Shown here piece by piece: positions 26,701 to 36,812 of a stretch of DNA of 64,000 bases. Position 1 is the first letter of the stretch. Each line of letters begins with the position of its first letter. The DNA is from Marinobacter manganoxydans MnI7-9 (GTDB lineage Bacteria > Pseudomonadota > Gammaproteobacteria > Pseudomonadales > Oleiphilaceae). The DNA lies in the NCBI RefSeq assembly GCF_000235625.1, contig NZ_AGTR01000044.1, forward strand, positions 62,001 to 126,000. Direction: 5' to 3'. The notes beneath the pieces are model-generated. The model searched no databases. It was not told the DNA's origin and saw only the letters and a list, made by a program, of their open reading frames with translations. The position numbers and the translations under genes are program-made.

Positions 26701-29343
26701 TCAGAAATCCGCCACCAGATCCGGCGCTGCCTTCTGCAGCTGGTCACGGAACACAGACTTGATACGCTCCAGCGCCTCGTCGGTCTCCGCTTCAAAGCGT
26801 AAGACCAGCACCGGCGTGGTGTTTGATGCCCGGCACAGCCCCCAGCCGTCGGCGTAGTCCACCCGGATGCCGTCGATGGTGCTGATATTGCCGTCACCGA
26901 AATCCCCGGACTCGCCGAGGCGTTTGATAATGTCGAACTTGGAACTTTCCGTCACTTCGACATTCAGCTCTGGCGTACTGATGTCATCCGGGAAATCCTC
27001 GAAAACTTCATCGCTGTGACGATCCTCAATGCCCAGAATTTCCAGCAGGCGGGCCGCAGAATACAGACCGTCATCAAACCCGTACCAGCGCTCGCCAAAG
27101 AAAATATGACCACTCATTTCCCCGGCCAGCAAAGCGCCAGTCTCTTTCATTTTTGCCTTCATCAGGGAATGACCGGTTTTCCACATGATCGGTCGGCCCC
27201 CGGCTTCTGAAATCACCCCGGCCAGCCTGCGGCTGCACTTCACATCGTAAAGGACATCAGCCCCCGGATTACGTGAAACCACATCCCGGGCGAACAGCAT
27301 CATCAGCCGGTCCGGCCAGATAATCTTGCCGGAATTGGTTACTACACCGAGACGGTCACCATCGCCGTCGAAGGCCAAACCGATATCGGCCCCTTCCGAT
27401 TCAACCCGGGCAATCAGATCCGCCAGATTCGCTGGCTTACCTGGGTCGGGATGGTGATTCGGGAAGTCACCGTCCACCTCGCAGTAGAGCGGAATCACTT
27501 CGCAGCCCAGCTCCTCGATCAGCATGGGTGCCAGCTCCCCGGCAATGCCATTGCCGGCATCGACGACCACCTTGAGCGGTGCCGCTACCGCAATATCGCC
27601 AACAATCCTGTCCAGGTAAGCACGGCGCACATCCTCGGTGCTCTGGCTGCCCCGACCGCTGGCAAAATCTCCGGTCTGGATGCGCTGATACAGTTTCTGG
27701 ATGGCCTCACCTGAAAGGGTTTCGCCACCCAACATGATTTTCAGGCCGTTATAGTTGGCCGGGTTGTGACTGCCGGTCACCATAACGCCAGAGCCAGTCT
27801 GGAGTTCGTGGGTGGCAAAATAGAGGACCGGTGTGGGCACGGCACCCACGTGAATAACGTTGCACCCGGCTGCCATGACACCGCGTGCCAGGGCATCGGC
27901 CAAATCCGGGCTGGAATGGCGGCCGTCATAACCAATGCAAAGGCTGTCGACACCGCGCTCCCGGGCCTCCGAACCGATGGCCCGACCGATGACTTCAACG
28001 CCCTCGGCGGTCAGGGTTTCGCCGACAATACCCCGAATGTCATAGGCCCGGAAAATATCCTGGGAAAGCTCCACTTGAGGCAGGGCCACCTCTTCCACGT
28101 CCGGAGTGTCGCCGGAACCAAAGACGGTATCATCGCCGCTGCCGAAGCCCAGAACGTCCTCATCGCCATCAAGCATGTCGATATCGGGCATGTCCTTGTC
28201 CTGGAACAAAGGCTCATCGCCGCCCTTGGCGGCACCACCGCCAGACTTTCCGGAACCGGCCGGCCTGGGTTTGGCGGTTTCTACAGCCTTGGCGACCCGT
28301 TTATCAACCACCTGTGACAAACGGTAGAGCACCTCACCGGTTGAGGCGACCATATCCCAACGGAAGGTCGGCAGCTTTACCCGCTCTCCGCCGAACACCT
28401 TGTGCGCCCACTGGATCAGGGCCGTCACATCCTGACGCAAGCCCTTCTGGGCCCCGCCCAGCAGTACCCAGACGATGATGGCAGCGATCAACGCGGGCAC
28501 GCCGACCAGAAGCGCGATCATTACCGTATCAACCGGCGCTGCGGACGATTTTGCAGGGGTGTAGGCTACGGTCCAGTCCGGATTGGAAAGCCGGCGGGAT
28601 TCCGCGTTTCCGGAGCCGCTGCCGTTACTGACCACGGTGCGGGATGAACCGGACACGGTCTGCACCAGCGCGAGCTGACCACCGAGGCTGGAGTTGACCA
28701 CTTGCAGCAACGGCTGGATCTGGCCGGAGTCGAAGATAATCAGCAGGCTGCCGATGACCGCATTGCTGGTCGGATTGCGAACCGGGGCTGCCATCTGGAC
28801 AAACCACCGGTTATCCCGTGGAAACGCGTCGGGAAACAGTCGCTGGCCGGTTTCAGCGCGCCGGGCCAGCTCAAGCCCGGAGAAGCCCAGCAGGCCCTCA
28901 CTGCTGGAGGTGCGTGGAATGTCACGGTAGGGAAACAGATGAACCGCCTCAATGCCGGGCAATGAATCCGCCAGCTGCACCTCGGTTGCCGATATTTCAT
29001 TCCGGTTGTTAAGCGCCTGAATCACGTGCGGTTGGGTGGCCAGACCATCAACGCTTTTCTGGACCTGGTCAAAATACTGGTTCAGGCGAAGCGCTGCGGC
29101 ATCGGCTTCCAGGACTTTCAATGACTGGAAGCGCTCCTCGGCCGAAGGCTGGACCACCAGAAAATGAAGCAATGCAACGGCAACCACGCCCGCCAGAACC
29201 ACGACCAGTGACTGGTTGACCGCCACGGAATTGAGCCGCTTGAGTTTGGGCCCCGAGGCACTGACCTTTTCCTTTTTTACAGCCTTCTTTGATGGCTTTT
29301 CATCAACGGACGCGTCGGCATCTTTCTTTTTACCCAGCTTCAT
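26701..29343 (-). CDS. algC: phosphomannomutase/phosphoglucomutase with long membrane N-terminus
   Basis: The C-terminal 460 residues, from about QDIFRAYDIRG, are the AlgC enzyme: phosphoserine loop VMVTGSHNPANYNG, metal loop DGDGDRLG, sugar loop GEMSGH and the phosphate-binding C-terminal RASNTTPVLVLRFEA. It makes mannose-1-phosphate and glucose-1-phosphate for exopolysaccharide and LPS. The first 420 residues add a Lys-rich start, a membrane span near residues 45-65, a periplasmic sensor-like segment, a second span near 260-290 and an acidic linker. Such extensions occur in some Pseudomonas relatives; what they sense is unknown. Confidence 0.9.
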   Translation of the reverse strand: MKLGKKKDADASVDEKPSKKAVKKEKVSASGPKLKRLNSVAVNQSLVVVLAGVVAVALLHFLVVQPSAEERFQSLKVLEADAAALRLNQYFDQVQKSVDGLATQPHVIQALNNRNEISATEVQLADSLPGIEAVHLFPYRDIPRTSSSEGLLGFSGLELARRAETGQRLFPDAFPRDNRWFVQMAAPVRNPTSNAVIGSLLIIFDSGQIQPLLQVVNSSLGGQLALVQTVSGSSRTVVSNGSGSGNAESRRLSNPDWTVAYTPAKSSAAPVDTVMIALLVGVPALIAAIIVWVLLGGAQKGLRQDVTALIQWAHKVFGGERVKLPTFRWDMVASTGEVLYRLSQVVDKRVAKAVETAKPRPAGSGKSGGGAAKGGDEPLFQDKDMPDIDMLDGDEDVLGFGSGDDTVFGSGDTPDVEEVALPQVELSQDIFRAYDIRGIVGETLTAEGVEVIGRAIGSEARERGVDSLCIGYDGRHSSPDLADALARGVMAAGCNVIHVGAVPTPVLYFATHELQTGSGVMVTGSHNPANYNGLKIMLGGETLSGEAIQKLYQRIQTGDFASGRGSQSTEDVRRAYLDRIVGDIAVAAPLKVVVDAGNGIAGELAPMLIEELGCEVIPLYCEVDGDFPNHHPDPGKPANLADLIARVESEGADIGLAFDGDGDRLGVVTNSGKIIWPDRLMMLFARDVVSRNPGADVLYDVKCSRRLAGVISEAGGRPIMWKTGHSLMKAKMKETGALLAGEMSGHIFFGERWYGFDDGLYSAARLLEILGIEDRHSDEVFEDFPDDISTPELNVEVTESSKFDIIKRLGESGDFGDGNISTIDGIRVDYADGWGLCRASNTTPVLVLRFEAETDEALERIKSVFRDQLQKAAPDLVADF

Positions 29344-29438
29344 AGTCCATCCTGCAGTTGTAATTTTATCGTCCTGGACAAGCAGTTATCCGCAAAGTAT
29401 AGACGCCGGCACAATGTTCTGCGTGGCCGGCTTCCCGG

Positions 29439-29900
29439 TCACCTTGTGCCGGTGGAGCCAAAGCCGCCTTCACCGCGGGCGCTGGCGTCGAATTCCGAAA
29501 CCACCTCAAAATCAGCCTGCACAACGGGTACCAGCACCAACTGTGCCAGACGCTCCCCCACATCCACGGTAAAGCTGGTGCGCCCCCGGTTCCAGCAGGA
29601 CACCATTAACTCGCCCTGGTAATCCGAATCAATCAAGCCCACCAGGTTGCCAAGCACTATACCGTGCTTGTGGCCGAGCCCGCTTCGGGGCAGGATCATG
29701 GCCGCCAGCGATGGATCGGCAATGTGGATCGACAACCCTGTCCTGATCAGTTGGGTATCGCCCGGCTCGAGGGTCAGCGGTTCGTCCAGACAGGCCCGAA
29801 GATCAAGGCCTGCGGAGCCTTCGGTGGCATACTCGGGAAAGGGAATCTGGCTGCCAATGCGATCATCCAGAATACGTACCTGAAGATTTTTCCTGCTCAT
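29439..29900 (-). CDS. dut: dUTP diphosphatase
   Basis: The 153-residue enzyme hydrolyses dUTP to dUMP and pyrophosphate, keeping uracil out of DNA and supplying thymidylate synthesis. The five trimeric-dUTPase motifs are visible: [37 protein letters not shown] and the C-terminal arm [10 protein letters not shown]. Its place between coaBC and algC is standard for the group. Confidence 0.96.
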   Translation of the reverse strand: MSRKNLQVRILDDRIGSQIPFPEYATEGSAGLDLRACLDEPLTLEPGDTQLIRTGLSIHIADPSLAAMILPRSGLGHKHGIVLGNLVGLIDSDYQGELMVSCWNRGRTSFTVDVGERLAQLVLVPVVQADFEVVSEFDASARGEGGFGSTGTR

Positions 29901-29941
29901 GAGGGGTCCTGTCGATTGTAGTGCAGGTGCGCTGCGCTGAG

Positions 29942-31141
29942 TCAGCGGGCGGCCTGACCAAGATGTTCACCTATCATCGCCACAAGCTGTCGGGCAATGT
30001 TCGTTTTGCTGTCGGGACCGATCGACGTCTGGCCACCCGGCCAGAATACGGTCACCGCATTGTTGTCGCTGTTAAATCCCAGCCCGGGCGTAGACACATC
30101 GTTGGCCACGATCATGTTCAGTTTCTTGCGTTGCATTTTGTCGGTGGCGTAGCTCGCCACATCGGTGGTTTCGGCCGCGAAACCTACGCTAAAAGGCGCA
30201 TCGTCGCGGCCGGCTATGGTAGCCAGGGTGTCGGGATTGCGCACCAGCGAGAGCGCCATGGCGTCACTGGACTTCTTGATCTTGTCTCCGGCACAGGTTT
30301 CCGGACGGTAATCGGCGACCGCAGCTGTCGCAATAAACAGGTCACAACCTTCATCCACTGCGCTTGAGGCTTCCTGCAACATGTCCTCGGCCGTTAACAC
30401 CGGACGAACCTCGACACCGATAGGCGCGGAAAGCGCTACCGGACCACTGACCAGAATCACCCGGGCACCTGCCTTATGCGCCTCGCTGGCCAGGGCATAA
30501 CCCATTTTCCCGGAGCTGTGATTGCTTATATAGCGCACCGGGTCGATAGGCTCTCGGGTCGGGCCTGCAGTAATCACGACCGTCTTGCCAGCGAGCACGC
30601 CTGTGCGACTGTGATCGACAAGCGCAACAATATCCTCCGGCTCCAACATTCTCCCTGGCCCGGTATCACCACAGGCCTGCGCTCCCTGAGCCGGCCCCCA
30701 TAATTCGATCTGGGGATCCTCTTCAAGAAGCCGGATATTTCTCTGGGTACGGCCGTTGCTCCACATTGCCTGATTCATCGCAGGCACCACGGCAATGGGC
30801 GCCTCGGTTGCACAACAAACGGTGGTTAACAGATCGTCGGCCATACCCTGGGCAAGGCGGGCGATAAAATCGGCAGACGCCGGCGCAACGACCAACTGAT
30901 CAGCCCACTTGGCCAGTTCAATATGCCCCATACCAGCTTCCGCCTCAGGGTCCAGCAAGGACGTCCTCACGGGCTCGCCACTGAGGGCCTGGAAGGTCAG
31001 TGGTGCCACGAACGCTTCCGCCCCACGGGTCATAACAACCCGCACCTCATGGCCCGCTTTCTTTAACTGGCGAACCAGTTCGGCGCTTTTATAGGCAGCG
31101 ATACCACCGGTTACTCCCAGGAGGATTCGTCTGGCGGCCAT
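29942..31141 (-). CDS. coaBC: bifunctional phosphopantothenoylcysteine decarboxylase / phosphopantothenate-cysteine ligase
   Basis: The first 180 residues are the FMN-dependent CoaC decarboxylase ([18 protein letters not shown], and PAMNQAMW with the active-site Asn-containing motif). The rest is the CoaB ligase ([29 protein letters not shown]). Together they convert 4'-phosphopantothenate to 4'-phosphopantetheine for CoA. I place the start at the ATG of 31139-31141, preceded by GGAG, giving 399 aa; the frame is open 27 codons further upstream but that part lacks homology. It is divergent from radC. Confidence 0.94.
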   Translation of the reverse strand: MAARRILLGVTGGIAAYKSAELVRQLKKAGHEVRVVMTRGAEAFVAPLTFQALSGEPVRTSLLDPEAEAGMGHIELAKWADQLVVAPASADFIARLAQGMADDLLTTVCCATEAPIAVVPAMNQAMWSNGRTQRNIRLLEEDPQIELWGPAQGAQACGDTGPGRMLEPEDIVALVDHSRTGVLAGKTVVITAGPTREPIDPVRYISNHSSGKMGYALASEAHKAGARVILVSGPVALSAPIGVEVRPVLTAEDMLQEASSAVDEGCDLFIATAAVADYRPETCAGDKIKKSSDAMALSLVRNPDTLATIAGRDDAPFSVGFAAETTDVASYATDKMQRKKLNMIVANDVSTPGLGFNSDNNAVTVFWPGGQTSIGPDSKTNIARQLVAMIGEHLGQAAR

Positions 31142-31327
31142 AGGGGCTCCGTTTCCGCATAAAATAAAAGGCTTATAAGATAGCATGCTCAGGCCGCAGC
31201 GACAGCCTGCCAGACCCGGCATACGTTTACCGATTGTTAGTTTTTAAAGTAACCTTTGTAACCCTGAGATGCCCGTCGCGGTGCAGGAAGCACCAGGGCA
31301 GGAGACAACCAATGCAAGGAAGCCACG

Positions 31328-32002
31328 ATGTCAGACCCCGCCTGGCCCACGGACGAACGTCCACGGGAACGCCTGCTCGCCCACGGACCGCAAACCCTCT
31401 CCGACGCCGAACTGCTCGCCCTGTTTTTACGCACCGGCACCACCGGCATGCCGGTCATGGCATTGGCTCGCCACCTGATTGAGGAGTTTTCCGGGCTTCG
31501 GGGGTTGCTGACGGCTTCCCGTCGCCAGTTCTGCGATGTCAAAGGTCTGGGAACCGCCAAATACGCCCAGGTTCAGGCGGCCATGGAAATGGCGCGCCGG
31601 GTCATGGATGAACCATTGCGCCAGGGTGATCCCCTGCGCTCTCCCGAAGATACCCGCCGCTTTCTTACCAGTCGGCTCGGCACCTACCCGCACGAGGTTT
31701 TCGCAGGCCTGTTTCTGGACAATCGCCATCGCGTTATTCAATACCGTGAGTTGTTCCGGGGCACCATCGATGGCGCGGCCGTCTATCCGCGGGAAGTGGT
31801 GCGACAGGCTCTGGAGGACAATGCAGCAGCGGTGATTTTCGCTCACAACCACCCGTCGGGCGTCGCCGAACCGAGCCAGGCCGACATTTCCCTCACCCGC
31901 CGCTTGAAAGAGGCCCTCGGACTGGTGGATATCAGGGTTCTTGACCATATGGTTGTTGGCCATGGTGAGGTAGTATCTCTCGCTGAACGGGGTCTGCTGT
32001 AA
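31328..32002 (+). CDS. radC: RadC family JAB/MPN-domain protein
   Basis: The 224-residue protein has an N-terminal helix-hairpin-helix part ([25 protein letters not shown]) and a C-terminal MPN+ domain with the metal motif [16 protein letters not shown]. Despite its historic name, a DNA repair role is not proved; it is sometimes called a hydrolase of unknown substrate. It precedes rpmB-rpmG, as in many gammaproteobacteria. Confidence 0.93.
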   Translation: MSDPAWPTDERPRERLLAHGPQTLSDAELLALFLRTGTTGMPVMALARHLIEEFSGLRGLLTASRRQFCDVKGLGTAKYAQVQAAMEMARRVMDEPLRQGDPLRSPEDTRRFLTSRLGTYPHEVFAGLFLDNRHRVIQYRELFRGTIDGAAVYPREVVRQALEDNAAAVIFAHNHPSGVAEPSQADISLTRRLKEALGLVDIRVLDHMVVGHGEVVSLAERGLL

Positions 32003-32062
32003 AGCCCGATGGTTAACCTTGCACGGCAATGCCGGAAAACTGGCCAAATTCCCAACAATTTT

Positions 32063-32091
32063 TTGCGTTGGGGGGCGAGTTCTGGTATAAA
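32063..32091 (+). promoter_or_regulatory. promoter for rpmB-rpmG
   Basis: TTGCGT (32063-32068) and TATAAA (32086-32091) are separated by exactly 17 bases, with a TGG before the -10 box that may act as an extended -10. The rpmB start is 140 bases downstream, leaving a long leader. Confidence 0.65.
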
Positions 32092-32231
32092 AGCGTCCCT
32101 TTCTGGCGGCGTCTGGCGAGCAGCGTTCAGTTTAGAGGCGCGAATGGGGGCGTAATGGCTCCTTAGCAACCAGAGACGCATTAAAAAACGAATTCGTATT
32201 ATTGAGACCATTGCTCAGGTCGGAGGCAAGT

Positions 32232-32468
32232 ATGTCCAGAGTTTGTCAGGTTACCGGTAAGCGTCCGGTATCCGGTAACAACGTTTCCCACGCGATGAAC
32301 CACACTCGTCGTCGTTTTCTGCCGAATCTGCAGAACCATCGTTTCTGGGTTGAGTCCGAGAAGCGTTTCGTGAAGCTGCGCGTATCCACCAAGGGCATGC
32401 GCATCATCGACAAAAAAGGCATTGACGCTGTGCTGGCCGATCTTCGTGCCCGCGGCGAGAAATTTTAA
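32232..32468 (+). CDS. rpmB: 50S ribosomal protein L28 (bL28)
   Basis: The 78-residue protein [20 protein letters not shown] with [11 protein letters not shown] and the basic C-terminus is a full-length bL28. CGGAGG at 32220-32225 precedes the ATG at 32232; an upstream in-frame start at 32202 is not supported. No CxxC zinc pair is present beyond the single Cys. It is co-transcribed with rpmG, 11 bases downstream. Confidence 0.97.
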   Translation: MSRVCQVTGKRPVSGNNVSHAMNHTRRRFLPNLQNHRFWVESEKRFVKLRVSTKGMRIIDKKGIDAVLADLRARGEKF

Positions 32469-32479
32469 GGAGCCGCATC

Positions 32480-32635
32480 ATGCGCGAAAAAATCAAGCTG
32501 GTTTCATCAGCAGGTACTGGTCACTTCTACACGACCAAGAAGAACAAGCGTAACACTCCGGAAAAAATCGAGATCAAAAAGTACGATCCGGTTGTCCGCA
32601 AGCACGTTGCGTACAAGGAAGCCAAGATCAAGTAA
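32480..32635 (+). CDS. rpmG: 50S ribosomal protein L33 (bL33)
   Basis: This 51-residue gene reads [20 protein letters not shown] and ends in YKEAKIK. It is the Cys-free (zinc-independent) form of bL33. A ribosome site AAGGAG lies before the ATG. A strong terminator follows 18 bases after the stop. Confidence 0.96.
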   Translation: MREKIKLVSSAGTGHFYTTKKNKRNTPEKIEIKKYDPVVRKHVAYKEAKIK

Positions 32636-32652
32636 TTCCTGATCCGGCATCC

Positions 32653-32686
32653 AAAAAGGCCCGGCCAATGCGCCGGGCTTTTTTTT
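32653..32686 (+). terminator. intrinsic terminator after rpmG
   Basis: The stem GCCCGGC / GCCGGGC (32659-32665 and 32672-32678) with loop CAATGC is flanked by an A-run on the left and eight T residues on the right. It is a canonical terminator for rpmBG and would also serve the convergent nuclease gene. Confidence 0.93.
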
Positions 32687-32699
32687 GACTTGATGCTAT

Positions 32700-33560
32700 T
32701 CAGAACTTCTCCAGGTAGCCCTCCGGCAACGCCACATCCATGGCGATGGGCAGGTGATCCGACATCGGATAACTCACCACCTCGGACCGGCGAATCTCGA
32801 GTGAAGGACTTACCAGGATATGATCCAAAGCCTTCTCCGGCCGCCAGCTGGGGAAGCTATGGGCGGTATCCGGTAGCGGTACCAGATCGGTTTCCCTGAG
32901 GGGCGTCTGGGTCAGTAGCTGTTCGGCATGGGCGTTCATATCCCCCATCAGAACCACATGCCGGTAGTCGGCAATCAGCTCCCGGATGTAGCCCAACTGA
33001 CGTTGCTGGGCCGTCTTGCTGAGGGAAAGGTGCATCAGCACCAGCACCAGTGGATCATGCTCGGTTCCGTATCGGGCGATGATGGCGCCCCGGCCCGGAA
33101 TCAGGCCCGGCAACTTGTGTTCGGTAACGTCCAGGGGACGGTACCGGCTCAGCAGGCCATTGCTGTGCTGGGCGATCTGACCGAGATTCCGGTTCAATTG
33201 CTGGTACCAATAGGGAATGCCGGCCGCTTCGGCCAGGTATTGCACCTGGTTGATATAGGCGCTGCGAAGGCTGCCCCCGTCGCACTCCTGCAGCGCCACT
33301 ACGTCGTAGCTGCGCAGGAGGGAGGCAATCCGGTCCAGATTTTCGATACGGTTGCGATGAGGCAAGATGTGCTGCCAGCTTCGCGTAAGATAATGGCGAT
33401 AGGACGAGGTATTGATACCCACCTGGATGTTGAAGGTGAGCAGGCGAATGTGCCGTTGCGGCTCGAACTCGGGGACATGTTCGGTCCCGGAGCAGGCACC
33501 CCTGGGCCCGCCGGCCGGCCTCAGGATGCCATTCAACTGCTTTCGGATATGCTTGTACAT
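32700..33560 (-). CDS. endonuclease/exonuclease/phosphatase family protein
   Basis: The 286-residue protein has the EEP fold motifs LLTFNIQVG (metal Asn), VALQECDGG (metal Glu), VLMGDMNAH (catalytic Asp/Asn) and SDHLPI (catalytic His). There is no clear signal peptide. Family members cleave nucleic acids or phosphoesters; the target is unknown. It is followed (on the minus strand) by nothing but the rpmG terminator. Confidence 0.85.
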   Translation of the reverse strand: MYKHIRKQLNGILRPAGGPRGACSGTEHVPEFEPQRHIRLLTFNIQVGINTSSYRHYLTRSWQHILPHRNRIENLDRIASLLRSYDVVALQECDGGSLRSAYINQVQYLAEAAGIPYWYQQLNRNLGQIAQHSNGLLSRYRPLDVTEHKLPGLIPGRGAIIARYGTEHDPLVLVLMHLSLSKTAQQRQLGYIRELIADYRHVVLMGDMNAHAEQLLTQTPLRETDLVPLPDTAHSFPSWRPEKALDHILVSPSLEIRRSEVVSYPMSDHLPIAMDVALPEGYLEKF

Positions 33561-33619
33561 AGTGGCGGCCTCAACCGGCCGGCTGGTCTTTGCAATGGGG
33601 CCGGAACCCGTAACGGGGG

Positions 33620-34255
33620 TTATTCCACCTCGCCACGCTCTTTGGCGACAAGGTAGTCCACCACGTCGAGAACGGCCTCATGGCTGCCGGCCATGGATGC
33701 ACTGACAGTGTACTTGCCATTAACCAGCATAGTCGGCGTTCCGGTAATCCGCGCGCCACGGATTTTCGATTGAGCTTTCTGCATACGGGCATTCACGCCA
33801 AAGCTTTTGTAAGTGCTGACAAACTCATCCGGATCTACACCGTAATCCGCAACAAAGTCGGCCAGGGCTTCAGGGGTATTCAGCGGTCGACGCTCACCGG
33901 CAAGCGCCTCGAACAGGGCATCGTGCACCTTGTCCAGCTCCCCCATGGCCTCAAGCGCATAAAAAGCGTAGGCGTGGGGTTCCCAGTTTCTGCCCAGTGC
34001 CGCAGGGATCTTCACGTAATTGACGTAATCAGGAGCACTGGCCGCCCACTCCTCAATCAGAGGTTTGAAGTTGTAACAATGGGGGCAGCCATACCAGAAG
34101 ACTTCCGCTACCTCGACACCGGAATCGCTTTCGGTTCTTACCGGGTTATCCAACCGGTTGTAATGGGTCCCTTCTTTCCACTCTGCAGCACTGGCCAGGC
34201 CAGAAACAGACAGCGCCAACAGGAGCAGGAAAGCCGTTCTGAAGGATCGAAACAT
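33620..34255 (-). CDS. dsbA: thiol:disulfide interchange protein DsbA
   Basis: After a signal peptide ending near LASA, the 211-residue protein carries the DsbA active site CPHC at residues 57-60 (FWYGCPHCYNF) and a late cis-Pro segment TGTPTMLVNGKY. It introduces disulfide bonds in the periplasm. It sits downstream of the cytochrome c4 gene, as in Pseudomonas. Confidence 0.94.
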   Translation of the reverse strand: MFRSFRTAFLLLLALSVSGLASAAEWKEGTHYNRLDNPVRTESDSGVEVAEVFWYGCPHCYNFKPLIEEWAASAPDYVNYVKIPAALGRNWEPHAYAFYALEAMGELDKVHDALFEALAGERRPLNTPEALADFVADYGVDPDEFVSTYKSFGVNARMQKAQSKIRGARITGTPTMLVNGKYTVSASMAGSHEAVLDVVDYLVAKERGEVE

Positions 34256-34353
34256 GAAAAATCTCCGGTTATCTGAATATCGTTTTGGGAGGATTATGAC
34301 CCAGCGTACCTGAAAAGTTCCACAGGTCGGCAGTTACAGAAAAGAAAGGCAGC

Positions 34354-34380
34354 AAAAACCCCGCTCCAGGCGGGGTCTTT
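34354..34380 (-). terminator. terminator downstream of cytochrome c4 gene
   Basis: CCCCGC (34359-34364) and GCGGGG (34370-34375) form a stem with loop TCCAG. On the minus strand the stem is followed by five T residues, fitting termination of the cytochrome c4 transcript 24 bases after its stop. Confidence 0.8.
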
Positions 34381-34398
34381 CGGTACCGTCCGGCTGTG

Positions 34399-35007
34399 TC
34401 AGTTCAGGCCGGAGATGTAGCTGGAGACCGCTTCGATCTCGGCGTCGGTCAGCTTCGAGGCCACATCCATCATGATTGATGCGTTCACGCCGCTGTTCCG
34501 CTCACCATCGCGATAGGCTTTCAACTGCTTGACCAGATACTCTGCGTTCTGGCCACCAAGAGCCGGGTAGCCGGCCGGCTCGTTGCCAACGCCTTGCGGG
34601 CTGTGACAGCCTGCACAGGAAGGAACGCCAGTTGCCATGTTGCCGCCACGGTACAGAGCAGCACCCTGATCAACCAGATCCGGATCGGCCTGACCTACAA
34701 CCATTTCCTGTTCGTTATAATAGGCCGCAAGATCCTGCAGGTCCTGATCGTCCATGTTATCCAGAATACCGGTCATTTCCGCGATATTCCGCTCTTTGTC
34801 CTTGATCAACACCAACTGGCGATAAAGATATTTTTCGCCGAGACCGGACAGCTTGGGATAAGACCCCATAATGGGCTTGGCACCATTCGCGCCGTGACAA
34901 CTGGCACATACCGCTGCGTTCTCTTCACCTGCTTGAGGATCTCCCGCCCCGTGCGCCATCGCTGTGAGGCCAACACCGAGAACTACTCCTGCGATCAGTT
35001 TTTTCAT
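34399..35007 (-). CDS. cytochrome c4, dihaem
   Basis: This 202-residue exported protein has a signal peptide ending near HGA and two haem c motifs, CASCH (about residue 34) and CAGCH (about residue 128), each followed by axial Met candidates (NGAKPIMGSYPKLSG and the paired NASIMMDVASKL). Two tandem c-type domains of similar sequence are the mark of cytochrome c4, an electron carrier to terminal oxidases. Divergent from engB, as is common in this group. Confidence 0.92.
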   Translation of the reverse strand: MKKLIAGVVLGVGLTAMAHGAGDPQAGEENAAVCASCHGANGAKPIMGSYPKLSGLGEKYLYRQLVLIKDKERNIAEMTGILDNMDDQDLQDLAAYYNEQEMVVGQADPDLVDQGAALYRGGNMATGVPSCAGCHSPQGVGNEPAGYPALGGQNAEYLVKQLKAYRDGERNSGVNASIMMDVASKLTDAEIEAVSSYISGLN

Positions 35008-35183
35008 GCTCGCTCCGCTTCTCTCATCTTTTAAGGGTATTCTTCGCTATGCAGCCGGCAGGCACTGACCAGTCAGGCTCGAAACCGGGGCTGACAGCGG
35101 TCGCGCACAGCGCGCCGCCCGGAATTGGTGTAGCATTATACATTAATCCCTGACAACTGAAATCCAAAGGAAAGCCAACCGCT

Positions 35184-35807
35184 GTGGACTCTGATCTGAC
35201 TCAAAAAAGCCTTTCTTTTAACAGCGCCCGATTCCTCATCAGCGCTTCCCGCCTGGATGAGTGCCCGCCGGATTTCGGCGCTGAAGTCGCCTTTGCCGGC
35301 CGTTCCAACGCCGGCAAGTCCAGTGCGCTTAATGCGATCACCGCCAACAGCAAGCTGGCCCGCACCAGTAAGACCCCCGGACGCACACGGCTGATCAACT
35401 TCTTCTCTCTCAACCGCGAGAATTGCCGAATGGTCGATTTGCCCGGGTACGGCTATGCCAAAGTATCCCGGGACATGAAAGACGATTGGCAAAAGCACCT
35501 GGGCCACTATCTGAATGACCGGCGCTGTTTACGCGGCCTGGTTCTGGTGATGGACATTCGCCACCCACTGACCGATTTCGACCAAATGATGGTGGAATGG
35601 TGCGAACATAACAACCTGCCGCTGATGATTCTGGCCACCAAAGCCGACAAATTGAAATACGGCCAGGCCAAGACCGCCATGCTGGGCATTGCCAAGAACC
35701 TGAAATCGTATTCCTGCGTCGAACATCTGATCATGTTCTCTGCAACGTCAAAACGGGGCGTGGACGAATGCCGGGAGGCCTTGATCGAGTGGCTGGAAGC
35801 GGAGTAA
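35184..35807 (+). CDS. engB: ribosome biogenesis GTPase EngB/YsxC (YihA)
   Basis: The 207-residue GTPase has G1 [10 protein letters not shown]3 [10 protein letters not shown]4 TKADKL and G5 SATSKRG. It assists late assembly of the large ribosomal subunit. The start is a GTG at 35184, with AAAGGAAAG upstream; no ATG gives a full-length protein. Confidence 0.94.
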   Translation: MDSDLTQKSLSFNSARFLISASRLDECPPDFGAEVAFAGRSNAGKSSALNAITANSKLARTSKTPGRTRLINFFSLNRENCRMVDLPGYGYAKVSRDMKDDWQKHLGHYLNDRRCLRGLVLVMDIRHPLTDFDQMMVEWCEHNNLPLMILATKADKLKYGQAKTAMLGIAKNLKSYSCVEHLIMFSATSKRGVDECREALIEWLEAE

Positions 35808-35814
35808 CAAGGAA

Positions 35815-36812
35815 TTAAAGGGTGCCACCGCATTCTATCCGGTAACCGAGGTCAATCACCTGTTCGCCCATGTCCGCGCCGGACAGGCGAGCGATCAGGG
35901 CCTCAGCCGCCCTTTGGCCCACCTGCTCACGTGGCGTAATGACGCTGGCCAGCGTCGGCACCATGACCTGGCCAACATTGTGGCCGTGAAAGCCTGCTAT
36001 CGCCATCTGGCCCGGCACCTCGATACCCTGCCGCTGGCACTCGAAAAAAGCGCCTATAGCCACGTCGTCGTTGGTGCAGAAGATCGCGTCAGTGTCCGGC
36101 GCTTCGATGAGTATGCGTTGCAGCAATGTGGCGCCGACACTGAATGATGAGCGCTGTTCACTGCGCAGGGTAACGGGAATCAGCCCCTGCTCCTCCATGG
36201 CGCGGGTGTAACCTTCCTGTCGTTGCAACGTGCGAGCATCCAGCCGAACCGCCAGGTACACAACATGGCGGCGACCACGGCGAATCATCTCCCGCACCAT
36301 GTCATAGGCCGCACGCACATTGTCAAAACCCACCGCCTGCTCGAAGGGCGTCGTGTGGGTGTCCATGATTTCCACCGTGGGCACGCCTGCTGTTCCCAGC
36401 ATTCGCAGGGTGCGGTCGGTGTGCTGGCTTTCCGACAGAATCACGCCATCAACGTTGTAGGACAGTAGCGAGGCCAGACTGCGCTCTTCCACCTCGCGGC
36501 TGTAACCGTAGTGGGCCAGCATCAGGTGATAGCCCGCCGGTTCAGTGACTGATTCGATCCCCTTGATGACATCGGCGAAGACCTGGTTGGTCAGCGATGG
36601 CAGCAGCACACCGATTGCGTGGCTGGTGGATTTGGAAAGCAGATCCGGCGCCCTGTTCGGGATGTAACCCAGCGCTCGGCCTCGGCGAAAATCCGCTCAC
36701 GCATGTGTTCAGACACATTATTGCCGCCCCGCAGGCAACGGCTCACGGTCATTTTCGTAGCACCGACCCTATCGGCAATATCCTGCAGTGTTGGGCGCTT
36801 CTTTTTAACCAT
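35815..36812 (-). pseudogene. gntR: gluconate operon repressor gntR, interrupted by a one-base frameshift
   Basis: The 5' part (36812 down to about 36680) encodes the LacI-type helix-turn-helix VKKKRPTLQDIADRVGATKM. The 3' part (from about 36675 to 35815) encodes the full sugar-binding domain (VLLPSLTNQVFADVIKGIES, FCTNDDVAIGAFFECQRQG, FHGHNVGQVM), both close to E. coli GntR as I recall it. They lie in different frames: after AEAE the sequence continues in frame only if one base is added, restoring ALGYIPNRAPDLLSKSTSHAIG. The likely lesion is loss of one G near 36670-36685. Either a true null mutation or a sequencing error; if intact it would follow gntK directly with no gap. Confidence 0.9.
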
